Part shown: positions 45,856 to 55,629 of the stretch, one piece after another
Layout of the letters: each line of letters opens with the position of its first letter
Position numbering within the stretch: the stretch's first letter is position 1
Position numbers and translations under genes: made by a program
Notes under the pieces: generated by a model
What the model saw: only the letters and a program-made list of their open reading frames with translations
What the model was told of the DNA's origin: nothing
The model's database searches: none
Source of the DNA: Acidobacteriota bacterium
Lineage (GTDB): Bacteria > Acidobacteriota > Polarisedimenticolia > J045
Direction: 5' to 3'
Assembly (NCBI GenBank): GCA_017994815.1
Contig: JAGOJY010000009.1
Span: 56,115 to 120,114 of the forward strand
DNA length: 64,000 nucleotides

Positions 45856-47199
45856 ATGCGCGACAAGCGCGAGAAGAAGGTCCTCATAGCCGGCGCGGCC
45901 GGCCGCGATTTCCACAACTTCAACGTCGCCTTCCGCGGCAACGACGCCGTGCGCGTGGTGGCGTTCACCGCCACGCAGATCCCGGACATCGACGACCGCG
46001 TCTACCCGGCCAAGCTCGCCGGCGAGCTCTACCCCGACGGGATCCCGATCGTCGCCGAGGCGGAGCTGGAGGACCTGATCGCCCGGCACGGCGTGGACGA
46101 GGTCGTGTTCGCGTACTCCGACCTCTCGCACGAGCAGGTGATGCACATCGGCAGCCGCGCCCTCGCGGCAGGCGCGGACTACCGGCTGATGGGGCCGCGC
46201 TCGACGGAGATCGCCTCGACCAAGCCGGTCATCGCGGTCTGCGCCGTGCGCACCGGCAGCGGCAAGAGCCAGACCACGCGCAAGGTCTGCGCGCTGTTGC
46301 GCGACGCGGGGCTGCGCGTGGTCGCCGTGCGGCACCCGATGCCCTACGGCAACCTCCTCGAGCAGCGCTGCCAGCGCTTCGCCGAGATGGCGGACCTCGA
46401 CCGGCACCGCTGCACGATCGAGGAGCGCGAGGAGTACGAGCCGCACATCGCGCACGGCACGATCGTCTACGCCGGCGTGGACTACGAGGAGATCCTGCGC
46501 GCGGCAGAAACCGAGGCCGACGTCGTGGTCTGGGACGGCGGCAACAACGACCTGCCGTTCTACAAGCCGGACCTGCACATCGTCGTCGCCGACCCGCTGC
46601 GGCCGGGCCACGAGGAGCACTACCACCCGGGCGAGGCCAACGCGCGCGCGGCCGACGTGTTCGTGATCAACAAGATCGACACCGCCGTGCCCGACGACGT
46701 GAACACGGTGCGCGAGACGCTGCGCCGGCTCAACCCGCGGGCGCAGGTGGTCCTCGCGGCGTCCCCGGTCACGGTCGAGAACGGCGAGAAGATCCACGGC
46801 CGCCGCGTCGTGGTGATCGAGGACGGCCCGACCCTGACCCACGGCGGGATGCAGATCGGCGCCGGCGTCGTCGCGGCGCGGCAGGCCGGCGCGGCCGAGA
46901 TCCTCGACCCGCGGCCCTGGGCGGTGCGCTCGATCGCGGACACGTTCGCCAAGTACCCGGGTACCGGTTCCGTGCTGCCGGCCATGGGTTACTCGGACGA
47001 GCAGGTGCGCGACCTGCAGGAGACGATCGACCGCGCGGCGGAGCAGGCCGAGGTGTTCGTGATCGGCACGCCGATCGACCTGCGCCGCCTCGTCGACTTC
47101 CCGCGCCCCGCCGTGCGCGTGACGTACGAGCTGGCCGAACTCGGCCAGCCCGACCTGGCGCAGGTGCTCGAGCCGCTGATCAAGGCCGCCCGGCGGTGA
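45856..47199 (+). CDS. Cyclic 2,3-diphosphoglycerate synthase-like P-loop protein
   Basis: 447 residues. A Rossmann-type N-terminal domain (KKVLIAGAAGRDFHNFNVAFRGND) precedes a P-loop GTPase/kinase domain with RTGSGKSQTTRKV (about 132-144), DGGNNDLPFYKPDLHIVVADPLRPG and the specificity motif NKID. This matches the archaeal cDPG synthetase type and its bacterial relatives. ATG at 45856 with GAAAGG nine bases upstream is preferred to TTG at 45850. It overlaps carbamate kinase (GTGA). Archaeal enzymes make a thermoprotectant; in bacteria the role is unclear, and the carbamate-kinase partner suggests a link to carbamoyl phosphate metabolism. Confidence 0.8.
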   Translation: MRDKREKKVLIAGAAGRDFHNFNVAFRGNDAVRVVAFTATQIPDIDDRVYPAKLAGELYPDGIPIVAEAELEDLIARHGVDEVVFAYSDLSHEQVMHIGSRALAAGADYRLMGPRSTEIASTKPVIAVCAVRTGSGKSQTTRKVCALLRDAGLRVVAVRHPMPYGNLLEQRCQRFAEMADLDRHRCTIEEREEYEPHIAHGTIVYAGVDYEEILRAAETEADVVVWDGGNNDLPFYKPDLHIVVADPLRPGHEEHYHPGEANARAADVFVINKIDTAVPDDVNTVRETLRRLNPRAQVVLAASPVTVENGEKIHGRRVVVIEDGPTLTHGGMQIGAGVVAARQAGAAEILDPRPWAVRSIADTFAKYPGTGSVLPAMGYSDEQVRDLQETIDRAAEQAEVFVIGTPIDLRRLVDFPRPAVRVTYELAELGQPDLAQVLEPLIKAARR

Positions 47200-48146
47200 A
47201 CGACAGCGTAGTCCGGCACCCGCTGGCGCTGATCGCGTTCGGCGGGAACGCCCTCGTTCCGCGCGGCGGCGAGGGCACGCAGGAGGAGCAGGAGGCGGAA
47301 GCCGCCTCCTTCGCGCACGTCATCACCGATCTCGCGCGCGACCACCGGGTGCTGCTCGTGCACGGCAACGGGCCGCAGGTCGGCCAGTTGCTGATCCAGG
47401 TCGAGGCCGGGCGGCGGCAGGTCCCGCCGTGGAGTCTCGCCGCCTGCGGCGCGGCGACGCAGGGGATCATCGGCTTCGTGCTCGAGGCCGCGCTCCGCGC
47501 GCGGCTCGAGGCCGACGGCCTGCCGCCCCGCGTGGCGGTCGTGGTCACCCTGGCCGAAGTCGACCCGCAGGACCCCGCGTTCGATTCCCCGACCAAGCCG
47601 ATCGGCCCGTACTACCCGCTGTTCGTCGCGCGCGACCTGATGGACTCGCGCGGCTGGCAGATGGTCCGGCAGGACCAGGGCTGGCGCCGCGTCGTGCCGT
47701 CGCCGAACCCGGTGCGCGTGCACGGCGTGGACACGATCCGCGAGCTGCTCGACGACGGTTTCATCGTCATCGCCGGGGGCGGCGGCGGCATCCCCGTGGT
47801 GCGGCAGGACGGCGCGCTCGTGGGCGTGGACGCCGTGATCGACAAGGACCGCACCGCGGCGCTCCTGTCGCGCGACGTCGAGGCGGACCTGTTCACCATC
47901 CTCACGAACGTGGACCGCGTGGAACGCGATTACGACACCGACCGCGCGGCCCCGATCGACCGCATGACGCCGGCCGAGGCGCGCGCCCTGCTCAACGAGG
48001 GCCAGTTCCCGCCCGGCAGCATGGGGCCGAAGATCGAGGCCGCGCTCGAGGTGGTGGAGATGACGGGACGCAAGGCCCTGATCACGTCCGTCCGGGCGCT
48101 GGCCGACGCCCTGCGCGGGCGCGGCGGGACCTGGCTGGTTCCGTGA
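47196..48146 (+). CDS. arcC: Carbamate kinase
   Basis: 316 residues, near the usual 310. Makes ATP and carbamate from carbamoyl phosphate and ADP, or the reverse. Family motifs: LIAFGGNALVPRG, VLLVHGNGPQVGQLLIQ, FIVIAGGGGGIPVV and DAVIDKDRTAALLS, with FPPGSMGPKIEAA near the end. The GTG start overlaps the upstream stop. It is followed by ornithine carbamoyltransferase 34 bases later, the classic catabolic pairing, but no arginine deiminase gene is present. Confidence 0.93.
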   Translation: MNDSVVRHPLALIAFGGNALVPRGGEGTQEEQEAEAASFAHVITDLARDHRVLLVHGNGPQVGQLLIQVEAGRRQVPPWSLAACGAATQGIIGFVLEAALRARLEADGLPPRVAVVVTLAEVDPQDPAFDSPTKPIGPYYPLFVARDLMDSRGWQMVRQDQGWRRVVPSPNPVRVHGVDTIRELLDDGFIVIAGGGGGIPVVRQDGALVGVDAVIDKDRTAALLSRDVEADLFTILTNVDRVERDYDTDRAAPIDRMTPAEARALLNEGQFPPGSMGPKIEAALEVVEMTGRKALITSVRALADALRGRGGTWLVP

Positions 48147-48180
48147 GCCCACCGATCAACGGTGGGGCGAGGAGATGCCG

Positions 48181-49143
48181 ATGAAAGGTCGTGACCTGGT
48201 TGCGCTGTGGGACTACAGCCCGGGCGAGCTGCGGGCGCTGCTCGACCTGGCGATCAAGGTGAAGGCCAAGCCCGCGCAGTACCGCGACGCGCTGCGGGGA
48301 CGCACGGCGTTCCTGTACTTCGAGAAGCCCTCGCTGCGCACGCGCGTGACCGGCGAAGTCGGGATGGCCCAGCTCGGCGGGGCCGCCCTGACCCAGACCC
48401 CGGAGATGGGTCGCATCGGCACGCGCGAGTCGGTGGCCGACGTGGCGCGCAACCTCGAGCGCTGGGTCGACATCATCTGCATGCGGACGTTCTCGCAGCA
48501 GCTCGTCGAGGATATGGCGCACCACGCGCACGTGCCGGTCGTGAACCTCCTGACCGACCTGCTCCACCCGTGCCAGGCGCTGGCCGACCTGCAGACGCTG
48601 CGCGAGCGCTTCGGCGAGCTGAAGGGGCTGAAGCTGGCGTTCATCGGCGACGGCAACAACGTCGCGCACTCGCTGATGGTCGGCGGGGCGCTGTCGGGGA
48701 TGAAGGTCACGGTCGTGTGCCCCCACGGGCACGAGCCGAACGTCCACGTCGTCGATCGCGCGCGGGAGATCGCCCGCGGGACCGGGGCCGAGATCGCCTA
48801 CACGGCGGACCTGGAGGCGGGCGTGCGCGGCGCCGACGCGGTCTACACCGACGTCTGGGCCTCGATGGGGCAGGAGAAGGAGGCCGAGGAGCGCCGCCGG
48901 CGCTTCCTGCCGTACCAGGTCAACGGCCGCGTGTTCGGCATGGCCTCGCCCAAGGCCGTGTTCATGCACTGCCTGCCGGCGCACCGCGGCGACGAGGTCA
49001 CCGACGAGGTGGCGGACCACGAGCGCTCGGTGATCTTCGACGAGGCCGAGAACCGCCTGCACGTGATCAAGGCGGTCTACCTCTCGTCGATCCTCGGCGT
49101 GTCGGCCTCCCGGCGACCCGCGCCGCGCAAATCCCGCCGCTAG
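48181..49143 (+). CDS. argF: Ornithine carbamoyltransferase
   Basis: 320 residues. Carbamoyl-phosphate loop in FEKPSLRTRVTGEVG (SLRTR replaces the usual STRTR), HPCQALAD for ornithine/carbamoyl phosphate, and HCLPAHRGDEV near the end. ATG at 48181 is chosen since GAGGAG lies six bases upstream; an ATG at 48175 abuts that site. It is in one cluster with arcC and the cDPG-synthase-like gene, so a catabolic or energy-yielding role (citrulline to carbamoyl phosphate to ATP) is likely. Biosynthesis cannot be excluded. The Thr-to-Leu change could also mean a related transcarbamylase. Confidence 0.87.
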   Translation: MKGRDLVALWDYSPGELRALLDLAIKVKAKPAQYRDALRGRTAFLYFEKPSLRTRVTGEVGMAQLGGAALTQTPEMGRIGTRESVADVARNLERWVDIICMRTFSQQLVEDMAHHAHVPVVNLLTDLLHPCQALADLQTLRERFGELKGLKLAFIGDGNNVAHSLMVGGALSGMKVTVVCPHGHEPNVHVVDRAREIARGTGAEIAYTADLEAGVRGADAVYTDVWASMGQEKEAEERRRRFLPYQVNGRVFGMASPKAVFMHCLPAHRGDEVTDEVADHERSVIFDEAENRLHVIKAVYLSSILGVSASRRPAPRKSRR

Positions 49144-49158
49144 GCATCGGAGACGCAC

Positions 49159-50376
49159 ATGGCACAGCTCGTCGGCAAGGTCGTGGTGGCGCAGGGCGGC
49201 GGGCCGACCGCCGTCATCAACCAGACGCTGGTCGGGGTCGTGCTCGAGTCGCGCAAGTTCGCCCAGATCACGCGCGTCTACGGCGCGCTGCACGGGGTCG
49301 AGGGGATCGTCAACGAGGAGTTCTGCGACCTGACACAGGAGACCACGCACAACCTCGAGCAGATCGCCGACACGCCCAGCTCGGCGCTGTTGTCCACCCG
49401 CGACCGGCCCGACGAGGAGTACTGCCGGCGGATGTTCCGCGTGATGAAGGCGCACGACGTGCGCTACTTCTTCTACATCGGCGGCAACGACTCGGCCGAC
49501 ACGGTGCGGATCATCAACGAGCAGGCGGAGAAGGAAGGGTACGAGTTCCGCGCGATCCACCTGCCGAAGACGATCGACAACGACCTGTTGATGAACGACC
49601 ACACGCCGGGTTTTCCCTCGGCGGCGCGCTTCGTCGCGCAGTCGTTCATGGGCGTCAACCTCGATAACGCGGCGATCCCGGGCGTGTACATCGGCGTGGT
49701 GATGGGACGCCACGCCGGGTTCCTGACCGCCGCCAGCGCGCTCGGGCAGAAGTACCCGGACGACGGCCCGCACCTGGTGTACGTGCCGGAGCGGCCGTTC
49801 AGCACGGAGCACTTCCTGGCCGACGTCGATTCGACGATGCGCCAGTTCGGCCGCTGCGTGGTGGCCGTTTCCGAGGGCGTGGTCGACGACAAGGGCCAGC
49901 CGATCGCGACGCTCCTCGCCGAGTCGGTCGAGCGCGATGCCCACGGCAACGTGCAGCTCTCCGGCTCGGCGGAGCTGGGCGACCTGCTGCGCAACCTCGT
50001 CAAGAAGCAGCTCAACATCAAGCGTGTGCGCGCCGATACGCTGGGCTACCTGCAGCGCTCGTTCATGGGCTGCGTCAGCGACGTGGACCAGCACGAGGCG
50101 CGCGAGATCGGCGAGAAGGCGGCGCAGTTCGCGATCTGGGGCGAGCAGGACGGGTCGATCGTGATCGACCGCATCGGCAACTACTCGATCGACTTCCGCC
50201 TGGCCCCGCTGGCCGAGGTCGCGGGCAAGACGCGGACGATGCCCGACGAGTTCATCAACCCCGAGGGCAACCACATCACCGGCGCCTACCGCGTGTACCT
50301 GCGTCCGCTCCTCGGCAGCGGCTTCCCGCAACCGCACCGCCTCCGCGCGCAGATCGTCGGCAAGCTCCTTTCGTAG
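49159..50376 (+). CDS. pfp: PPi-type 6-phosphofructokinase
   Basis: 405 residues. Motifs: VVVAQGGGPTAVINQ, YIGGNDSADTV (Asp in place of Gly at the phosphoryl site) and HLPKTIDNDL (the Lys typical of PPi-dependent enzymes). Together these residues mark a PPi-dependent kinase. It reversibly converts fructose-6-phosphate and pyrophosphate to the bisphosphate, with GVVMGRHAGFLTAASAL as the conserved sugar-binding segment. It starts 15 bases after argF and belongs to the same cluster by spacing. PPi enzymes are common in Acidobacteriota and other lineages. Confidence 0.9.
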   Translation: MAQLVGKVVVAQGGGPTAVINQTLVGVVLESRKFAQITRVYGALHGVEGIVNEEFCDLTQETTHNLEQIADTPSSALLSTRDRPDEEYCRRMFRVMKAHDVRYFFYIGGNDSADTVRIINEQAEKEGYEFRAIHLPKTIDNDLLMNDHTPGFPSAARFVAQSFMGVNLDNAAIPGVYIGVVMGRHAGFLTAASALGQKYPDDGPHLVYVPERPFSTEHFLADVDSTMRQFGRCVVAVSEGVVDDKGQPIATLLAESVERDAHGNVQLSGSAELGDLLRNLVKKQLNIKRVRADTLGYLQRSFMGCVSDVDQHEAREIGEKAAQFAIWGEQDGSIVIDRIGNYSIDFRLAPLAEVAGKTRTMPDEFINPEGNHITGAYRVYLRPLLGSGFPQPHRLRAQIVGKLLS

Positions 50377-50377
50377 C

Positions 50378-50394
50378 GGCCGCCGCAGGCGGCC
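50378..50394. terminator. GC-rich hairpin between convergent genes
   Basis: Perfect 7-bp stem GGCCGCC/GGCGGCC with a GCA loop, directly after the phosphofructokinase stop. No T tract. Third member of a recurring set (see 4398 and 12362). Confidence 0.45.
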
Positions 50395-50407
50395 CGCAGC
50401 CGCCGAG

Positions 50408-50806
50408 CTAGGCGGGCCGCTGACCCGGCGGGGGAAATGCGATCGCCGCCAGGCGACGGGACAAGTCGTTGATGTAATTCCGCAACTCGGTGACCGTCAC
50501 GCCGCCGGGGAGCGCCGCGTCATCGCCGATGCGGATCTGCGAGACCACCCAGCCGAGCGTCGCCGGAGTGAGCCCGCTGTCTTTCCTGGACGCGTCGCTG
50601 AGCGCGGTTTCCAGGTTCAGGCCGGCGGCCTCGAGGGCGCGCACGTCTACCAGGTCGCGGATCTCGGCCCGGGACAGCAAGGCGCCCAGCTTGTTCGCGA
50701 GGATCTCCTCCGGCGCGTCGACCCGGATTCCGTCCTCGCCCTCGATCTTCTCCCGCAACTCGGCCAGGAGCGCCCGTTGCAGCGGGCTCAGGCGACTTGC
50801 CCATGT
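50408..50806 (-). pseudogene. C-terminal remnant of an AbiEii/AbiGii-type nucleotidyltransferase
   Basis: The minus strand encodes WASRLSPLQRALLAELREKI, then VDAPEEILANKLGALLSRAE and IRDLVDVRALEAAG, the C-terminal helical half of abortive-infection toxin-type nucleotidyltransferases. The catalytic N-terminal half with its GSxTDxDL motif is missing. An in-frame TTG at 50758 could start a 116-residue product, but the homologous reading continues further upstream without a start. The upstream bases to 50944 are the leader of the kinase gene. I read it as a decayed defence gene, with a small functional antitoxin-like protein as the alternative. Confidence 0.6.
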
Positions 50807-50944
50807 CGGCGATTCTACGAGGGGCGAACTCCTCGGACGACGCGACGACCGGCACCGCCGGGGATGCCCCCACCCAGATCCTAATTCCCCGGAGGATGTG
50901 TGTTAGTCTCCCCGCGATTAAGCCAACACTGCTGGGAGTAAGCC

Positions 50945-53900
50945 ATGCACGATGACGGGACGCGGACGGCGGGCCAGTTCAGCGAAGCGGACCCCGGCAC
51001 CCGGCCGGTTCCGGCCGGGGACGTGCCGGCCCCGAACATCCCCGGCTACCGGATCGTGCGGCTCTTGGGCGAGGGCGGGATGGGCGCCGTCTTCGAGGCG
51101 CAGCAGGAGCACCCGCGCCGCACCGTCGCGCTGAAGGTGATCCGCGCCGGCTTCCTCGGCCGCGGCGCGCTGCGCCGCTTCGAGGTCGAGGCCGAGGCGC
51201 TCGCGCGCCTGCAGCACCCGGGCATCGCCCAGGTCTACGCGGCGGGCGCGGCGGACGCCGCGGGCGGGTCCCAGCCGTGGTTGGCGATGGAGTTGGTGCG
51301 CGGCCGGCCGATCGACGCCGCGGCCGACGCGGCCGGACTCGGTGAACGCGAGCGGCTGGAGTTGGTCGCGCGGGTCTGCGACGCGGTCCACCACGCGCAC
51401 CAGAAGGGCGTGATCCACCGCGACCTCAAGCCCGCGAACATCCTCCTCGACGAGTCCAGCCAACCGAAGATCCTCGACTTCGGCATCGCGCGCGTGACCG
51501 ACTCCGACGTCGGCGCCACGCTGCAGACGACCGCGGGGCAGATCATCGGCACTTTGCCCTACATGAGCCCCGAGCAGGTCTCCGGCGATCCGGGCGAGAT
51601 CGACACCCGCACCGACGTGTACGCGCTCGGTGTGATCCTGTACCAGCTCCTGGCGGGGCGGTTGCCGATCGACCTCTCGCGCAAGTCGCTGCCCGACGCC
51701 GTGCGCGCGATCCGCGAGGACGAGCCGGCCTCGATCTCGACCGTGCGGCGCTCGCTGCGCGGCGATGTCCAGTCGATCACCGCCCGCGCCCTGGAAAAGG
51801 AAAAGGCGCGCCGGTACTCCTCGGCCGCCGAGCTGGCCGCCGACATCCGGCACTTCCTGAACGATGAGCCGATCCTCGCGCGCCCGCCCAGCTCGGTGTA
51901 CCAGCTGCGCAAGTTCGCGCGCCGGCACAAGGCGCTCGTGGCCGGCACGGCGGCGGTGTTCACCGTCCTCGCGCTCGGCGCGATCGTGAGCACGCTGCAG
52001 GCGGTGCGGGCCACCCGCGCCGAGCGGCTGGCCCAGCGGCAGGCGGCCGAAGCGCGCGAGGCGCGCGTTCTGGCCGAGACGCGCGGGACGGAAGCCGAGA
52101 AGCAGCGCGGCGCTGCCGAGACGGCGCGCCGCGCCGAGGCCGCCGAGCGCGAGAACGCGGAGACCGCGGCGGCCAGCGCGCGCGAGGAGGAAGCCAAGGC
52201 GCGGGCCGTAAACGAGTTTCTCGGCGACATGCTGCGCTCCGCGAGCCCGTACCAGACCCCCGGAACACCGATCAGCGTGCGCGAGATGCTCGACCGGGCG
52301 GCGCAGCAGATCGAGGCCGGTAGCCTGCGCGGCTCGCCGGCGGTCGAGGCGTCGGTCCGCCAGACGCTCGGCGAAACGTACAGCGGGCTCGCGCTCTACG
52401 ACAGCGCGGAACTGCACCTGAAGCAAGCGCTGCGCCTCAGGCGCGCGGGCGTCGGCACGCCGGCCGAGCGCTCCGCGAACTTGACCGGGTGGGCGATGCT
52501 GCTGCGGCAGACCGCCCGCTTCGACGAGGCGGCCGGCGCGGCCCAGCAAGCCGTCGATGTCGCGCGCACGGTCCCGGGCCGCGACGGCGAGCGGCTGCTG
52601 GCCGAGGCGCTGTCGGTCGTCTCCGACGTTCACTACCGCCGCAGCCGCTACGAGGAGGCCGAGGCGGCGGCGCGCAGCGTCCTGCAACTGCGGGCCCAGC
52701 TCGACGGGCGCGACAGCGCGCGGTACGCCTCGGCGGCCGCGGACCTCGCGTTCCTGCTCTCCGAGCGCCGGAAGTACGCCGAGGCCGAGCGCCACAGCCG
52801 CGAGGCACTCGCGATCCGGCGCCGCCTGCTCGGCCCGCGACATCCCGACGTCTGCGCCTCGCTGATCAACCTGGGCCGGATCCTGAGCCACGAAGAGCGA
52901 TTCGACGAGGCCGAGCCGCTGCTGCGTGAGGCGGTGGACCTGCGGCGGGAGACCTTCGGTTCCGAACATCCGGAGACGGCGGTCGCGCTGCTGCACCTCG
53001 GCTGGCTGTACCAGGACCGCTCGGACCCCGCGGCCGCCGAGCCGTTCCTGCAGGAGGCGCTGGCGATCCGGCGCAAGGTGTACGGCAACGACCACGTGGA
53101 CGTGGCGACCGCGCTCGAGTCGCTGGCGCACAACGCCGACCTGCGCGGCGACACCGCGGAGTACCTGCGAATGGCCGGCGAGGTGCTCGAGATCCGCAAG
53201 CGCGCCCTCGGGCCGCGCTCGATGGCGGTGGCGAGCATCCTGCAGGACATCGCGAACGCCCTGGTCTCGCTCGGCCGGCCGGCGGAAGCACTGCCCCCGA
53301 TCACCGAGGCGGTGTCGATCGTGCGCGAGGTCGAGGGCGAGCACACCCCGTTGGCCGCCAGCTACCTCGCCGCACTCGGGCTGGTCCTGCAGAACACCGG
53401 CGACATCGACGGCGCCGAGAAGGCCTACCTTGAGGCGCTGGAACTGCAGCGCGCCGGGTACGGCCCACGCAACTCCCACGTCGCCGCCCGGCTGCGTGAC
53501 CTGGCGGTGATCCACGTCCGGCGCGGCGACCTGGCCGGCGCCGAACGCTACGGGCGGGAATCGCTCGACATCACCCGCGCGGTGTTCTCGCCCGAGGCTC
53601 AGCCGGTGGGCGAGGCGCTGAACAACCTGGCATACATCCTCAACGCCCGGGGAGACGCGGCGGGCGCGGTGACGCATTACCGGCAGGCAATCGCGATCTG
53701 GCGCAAGACGTTGGGGCCGGACAGCATCAACACGATCCGCGCCGAGTCCTCGCTCGCCACCGCGCTGGAAGCGAGTGGCGACTTCGCGGGCGCGCGGGAC
53801 GCCTACGCCGGTGTCGTGGAGCGGCTGCGCGCCGCGCGGCCGGCGGACGATCCCGACCTGATGTCCGCCCTGGTCGGCGAGGTCTCGGTGTTGCTGCGCC

Positions 53901-54187
53901 TCGGCGATGCCAGCGCAGCCGAGCCGTTGGTACGCGAGGCGCTCGCGGTGCGCGAGAAGACGCTCGAGGCCGGCGACTGGCGCCTGTCCTACACGCGCGG
54001 GCTCCTCGGCGTCGCGCTGGCGGCACAGGGCCGCATCGACGAAGCCGGGCCGCTTCTGGTCGCGAGCTGGGACGGTCTCGCGGCGGCGCCGGGCGCGCCG
54101 GTGAACCGCAAGCAGTTCATTCGCGAGCAGCTCGCCTCGTACTACGAGGCACAGGGCCAGACCGGCAAGGCCGCCGCACTGCGCTGA
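50945..54187 (+). CDS. Ser/Thr protein kinase with TM helix and TPR array
   Basis: 1080 residues. Hanks-type kinase at about 35-305: GEGGMGAVFEA glycine loop, Lys64 in VALKVI, HRDLKPANILL (Asp160) and DFGIA (Asp178), all intact. A TM helix lies at about 332-350 and a charged coiled coil at 355-405. Then some twelve kinesin-light-chain-like TPR units with RxxLGPxHPD-like motifs (for example RRRLLGPRHPDVCASLINLG) follow to the end. TPR-bearing kinases of this order are frequent in Acidobacteriota, Planctomycetota and Myxococcota. The ATG at 50945 has GGGAG upstream. Repeats likely bind a protein partner; substrate unknown. Confidence 0.92.
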   Translation: MHDDGTRTAGQFSEADPGTRPVPAGDVPAPNIPGYRIVRLLGEGGMGAVFEAQQEHPRRTVALKVIRAGFLGRGALRRFEVEAEALARLQHPGIAQVYAAGAADAAGGSQPWLAMELVRGRPIDAAADAAGLGERERLELVARVCDAVHHAHQKGVIHRDLKPANILLDESSQPKILDFGIARVTDSDVGATLQTTAGQIIGTLPYMSPEQVSGDPGEIDTRTDVYALGVILYQLLAGRLPIDLSRKSLPDAVRAIREDEPASISTVRRSLRGDVQSITARALEKEKARRYSSAAELAADIRHFLNDEPILARPPSSVYQLRKFARRHKALVAGTAAVFTVLALGAIVSTLQAVRATRAERLAQRQAAEAREARVLAETRGTEAEKQRGAAETARRAEAAERENAETAAASAREEEAKARAVNEFLGDMLRSASPYQTPGTPISVREMLDRAAQQIEAGSLRGSPAVEASVRQTLGETYSGLALYDSAELHLKQALRLRRAGVGTPAERSANLTGWAMLLRQTARFDEAAGAAQQAVDVARTVPGRDGERLLAEALSVVSDVHYRRSRYEEAEAAARSVLQLRAQLDGRDSARYASAAADLAFLLSERRKYAEAERHSREALAIRRRLLGPRHPDVCASLINLGRILSHEERFDEAEPLLREAVDLRRETFGSEHPETAVALLHLGWLYQDRSDPAAAEPFLQEALAIRRKVYGNDHVDVATALESLAHNADLRGDTAEYLRMAGEVLEIRKRALGPRSMAVASILQDIANALVSLGRPAEALPPITEAVSIVREVEGEHTPLAASYLAALGLVLQNTGDIDGAEKAYLEALELQRAGYGPRNSHVAARLRDLAVIHVRRGDLAGAERYGRESLDITRAVFSPEAQPVGEALNNLAYILNARGDAAGAVTHYRQAIAIWRKTLGPDSINTIRAESSLATALEASGDFAGARDAYAGVVERLRAARPADDPDLMSALVGEVSVLLRLGDASAAEPLVREALAVREKTLEAGDWRLSYTRGLLGVALAAQGRIDEAGPLLVASWDGLAAAPGAPVNRKQFIREQLASYYEAQGQTGKAAALR

Positions 54188-54344
54188 CCGCCATGCTGTG
54201 GCGGCGATGCGACAGCAGTGTCCCGCGGCCGCGACAGTTTCGCTCTCTCCCGAAGCACCATGGGCAACAAGCGCTGGGTCTGCGTGGTGCCAGACCGGCG
54301 CCCGCCAGCGGCACCTCGGCGGGCAACCCGCAAGGGAGGGATCG

Positions 54345-55629
54345 ATGAGAGCACGCAGGGTCGCAGTGCTGGCGGTGTGCATTGCCGCCGCTTCCGCTTT
54401 GGCGTTCGGGTGGGGCCTCTTCGAGAGCGCGAAGTACGTCCGCTACTCGTACCTCGCGCCGCCCCACGACGCTCTGTCCGAGGCCAAGGCCGTCGCCGTG
54501 ATGGACTCCCAGGGCCAGTACGGCCGGGACGTCAGCGACGCGGCGCTGGGCGCGCTGGTTGCTGGAATCAGGCGGCTGCAGAGCATCCCCTGGGACGAGT
54601 CGGCAAGCCCGCACCGAGATCGTCGAGCGGGGGCGGCTTCATGCGTTGCTGCAGGAGCAGAAGCTCGGTGCCTCGGGGCTCGTCGAGACCGGAGGAGCGG
54701 CGAAAATCGGCGAATTGCTCGGGGCCGACATCCTGCTGGAGGGTTCGACCACGCCGGACGTGCAGGAGTCTTACGAGGACAAGGAGACCTACTACACCGA
54801 CAAGAAAGGCGTTCAGCACACCGTGGTCGTGCGCTACCACATCCGCCGGGTCGTGCTCAGAGTCACCCTCCGCGTGCTGGAGGTTTCCGGCGGCGGTGTC
54901 CTCGCCACGTTCGACCGAGAGGACTCGGATTCAAAGACCGGCACCGAGTACAACAACCTGCCGAGCGCCGATTCGATGCTGAAAGGCCGCACCGATGTCC
55001 TCGGGGCGTTCCTCGTGTCCTCGCTCCTGCCGCAGAACGTCGGCATGTCCATCGAACTGCAGAAGGTCAAGTCCCGCGACGACAACGTGGAGGATTCCTG
55101 CAACAAGGTTGCTGCGAAGGCGGCAGAGAGCGGCAGCCTCGACGAAGCGTGGGCGCTTTACTCCGCGGCCAAGCGCAAGGACCCGCTCAATCCCAACATC
55201 ACGTTCAACATCGCGGTGCTGCACGAGGCCATCGGCGACTACGAGCCGGCGCTGAAGATGTTCAAGGCGGTCCACGAGATGGACGTGAAGAACAAGGACT
55301 ACGCCGCGGCGGTGCACCGCGTGGAATCGGAGATGGCAACGCGTGCCGGTTGCGCCGCCAAGGGATACGTGCTGCCGGCGCGGACGTTCAACGCCGACGA
55401 CGCGCAGACGGCGATCGCGAAGGCCGCGGCACCCAAGGTCCGCGTCAGCAGCAGCAAGGCGGTGCTCCTGGACCAGCCGAGTGCAACGGCGAAGGTCGTC
55501 GCGCCGCTTCCCAAGAACACTGTCCTGGAGGTCATGGAGCGGAAGAGCGACGCCAAGGATACCTACTTCCACGTGAAGGTCCTGGCTATGGAGGGTTGGG
55601 TTTCCGGCAAGCACGTGGAGACGCAGTGA
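54345..55629 (+). pseudogene. CsgG-like exported protein gene interrupted by a frameshift
   Basis: It starts at ATG 54345 (MRARRVAVLAVCIAAASALA signal) in one frame and continues to AVAVMDSQGQYGRDVSDAALGALVAG. The conserved continuation, TEIVERGRLHALLQEQKLG, then KIGELLGADILLEGSTT, lies in the next frame and runs to 55629. The change of frame falls between about 54555 and 54600. Joined, the product is about 430 residues: a CsgG/FlgT-like N-terminal domain, a TPR-like helical pair (WALYSAAKRKDPLNPNI) and an SH3-like end (AKVVAPLPKNTVLEVME). Repair of one base would restore the gene. Either decay or a sequencing error. Confidence 0.7.

Noticed and set aside
54555..54600. Programmed ribosomal frameshift
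   Set aside because: No slippery heptamer, downstream pseudoknot or upstream ribosome-binding-like site stands out, and the next gene is broken too, so mutation or sequence error is simpler.
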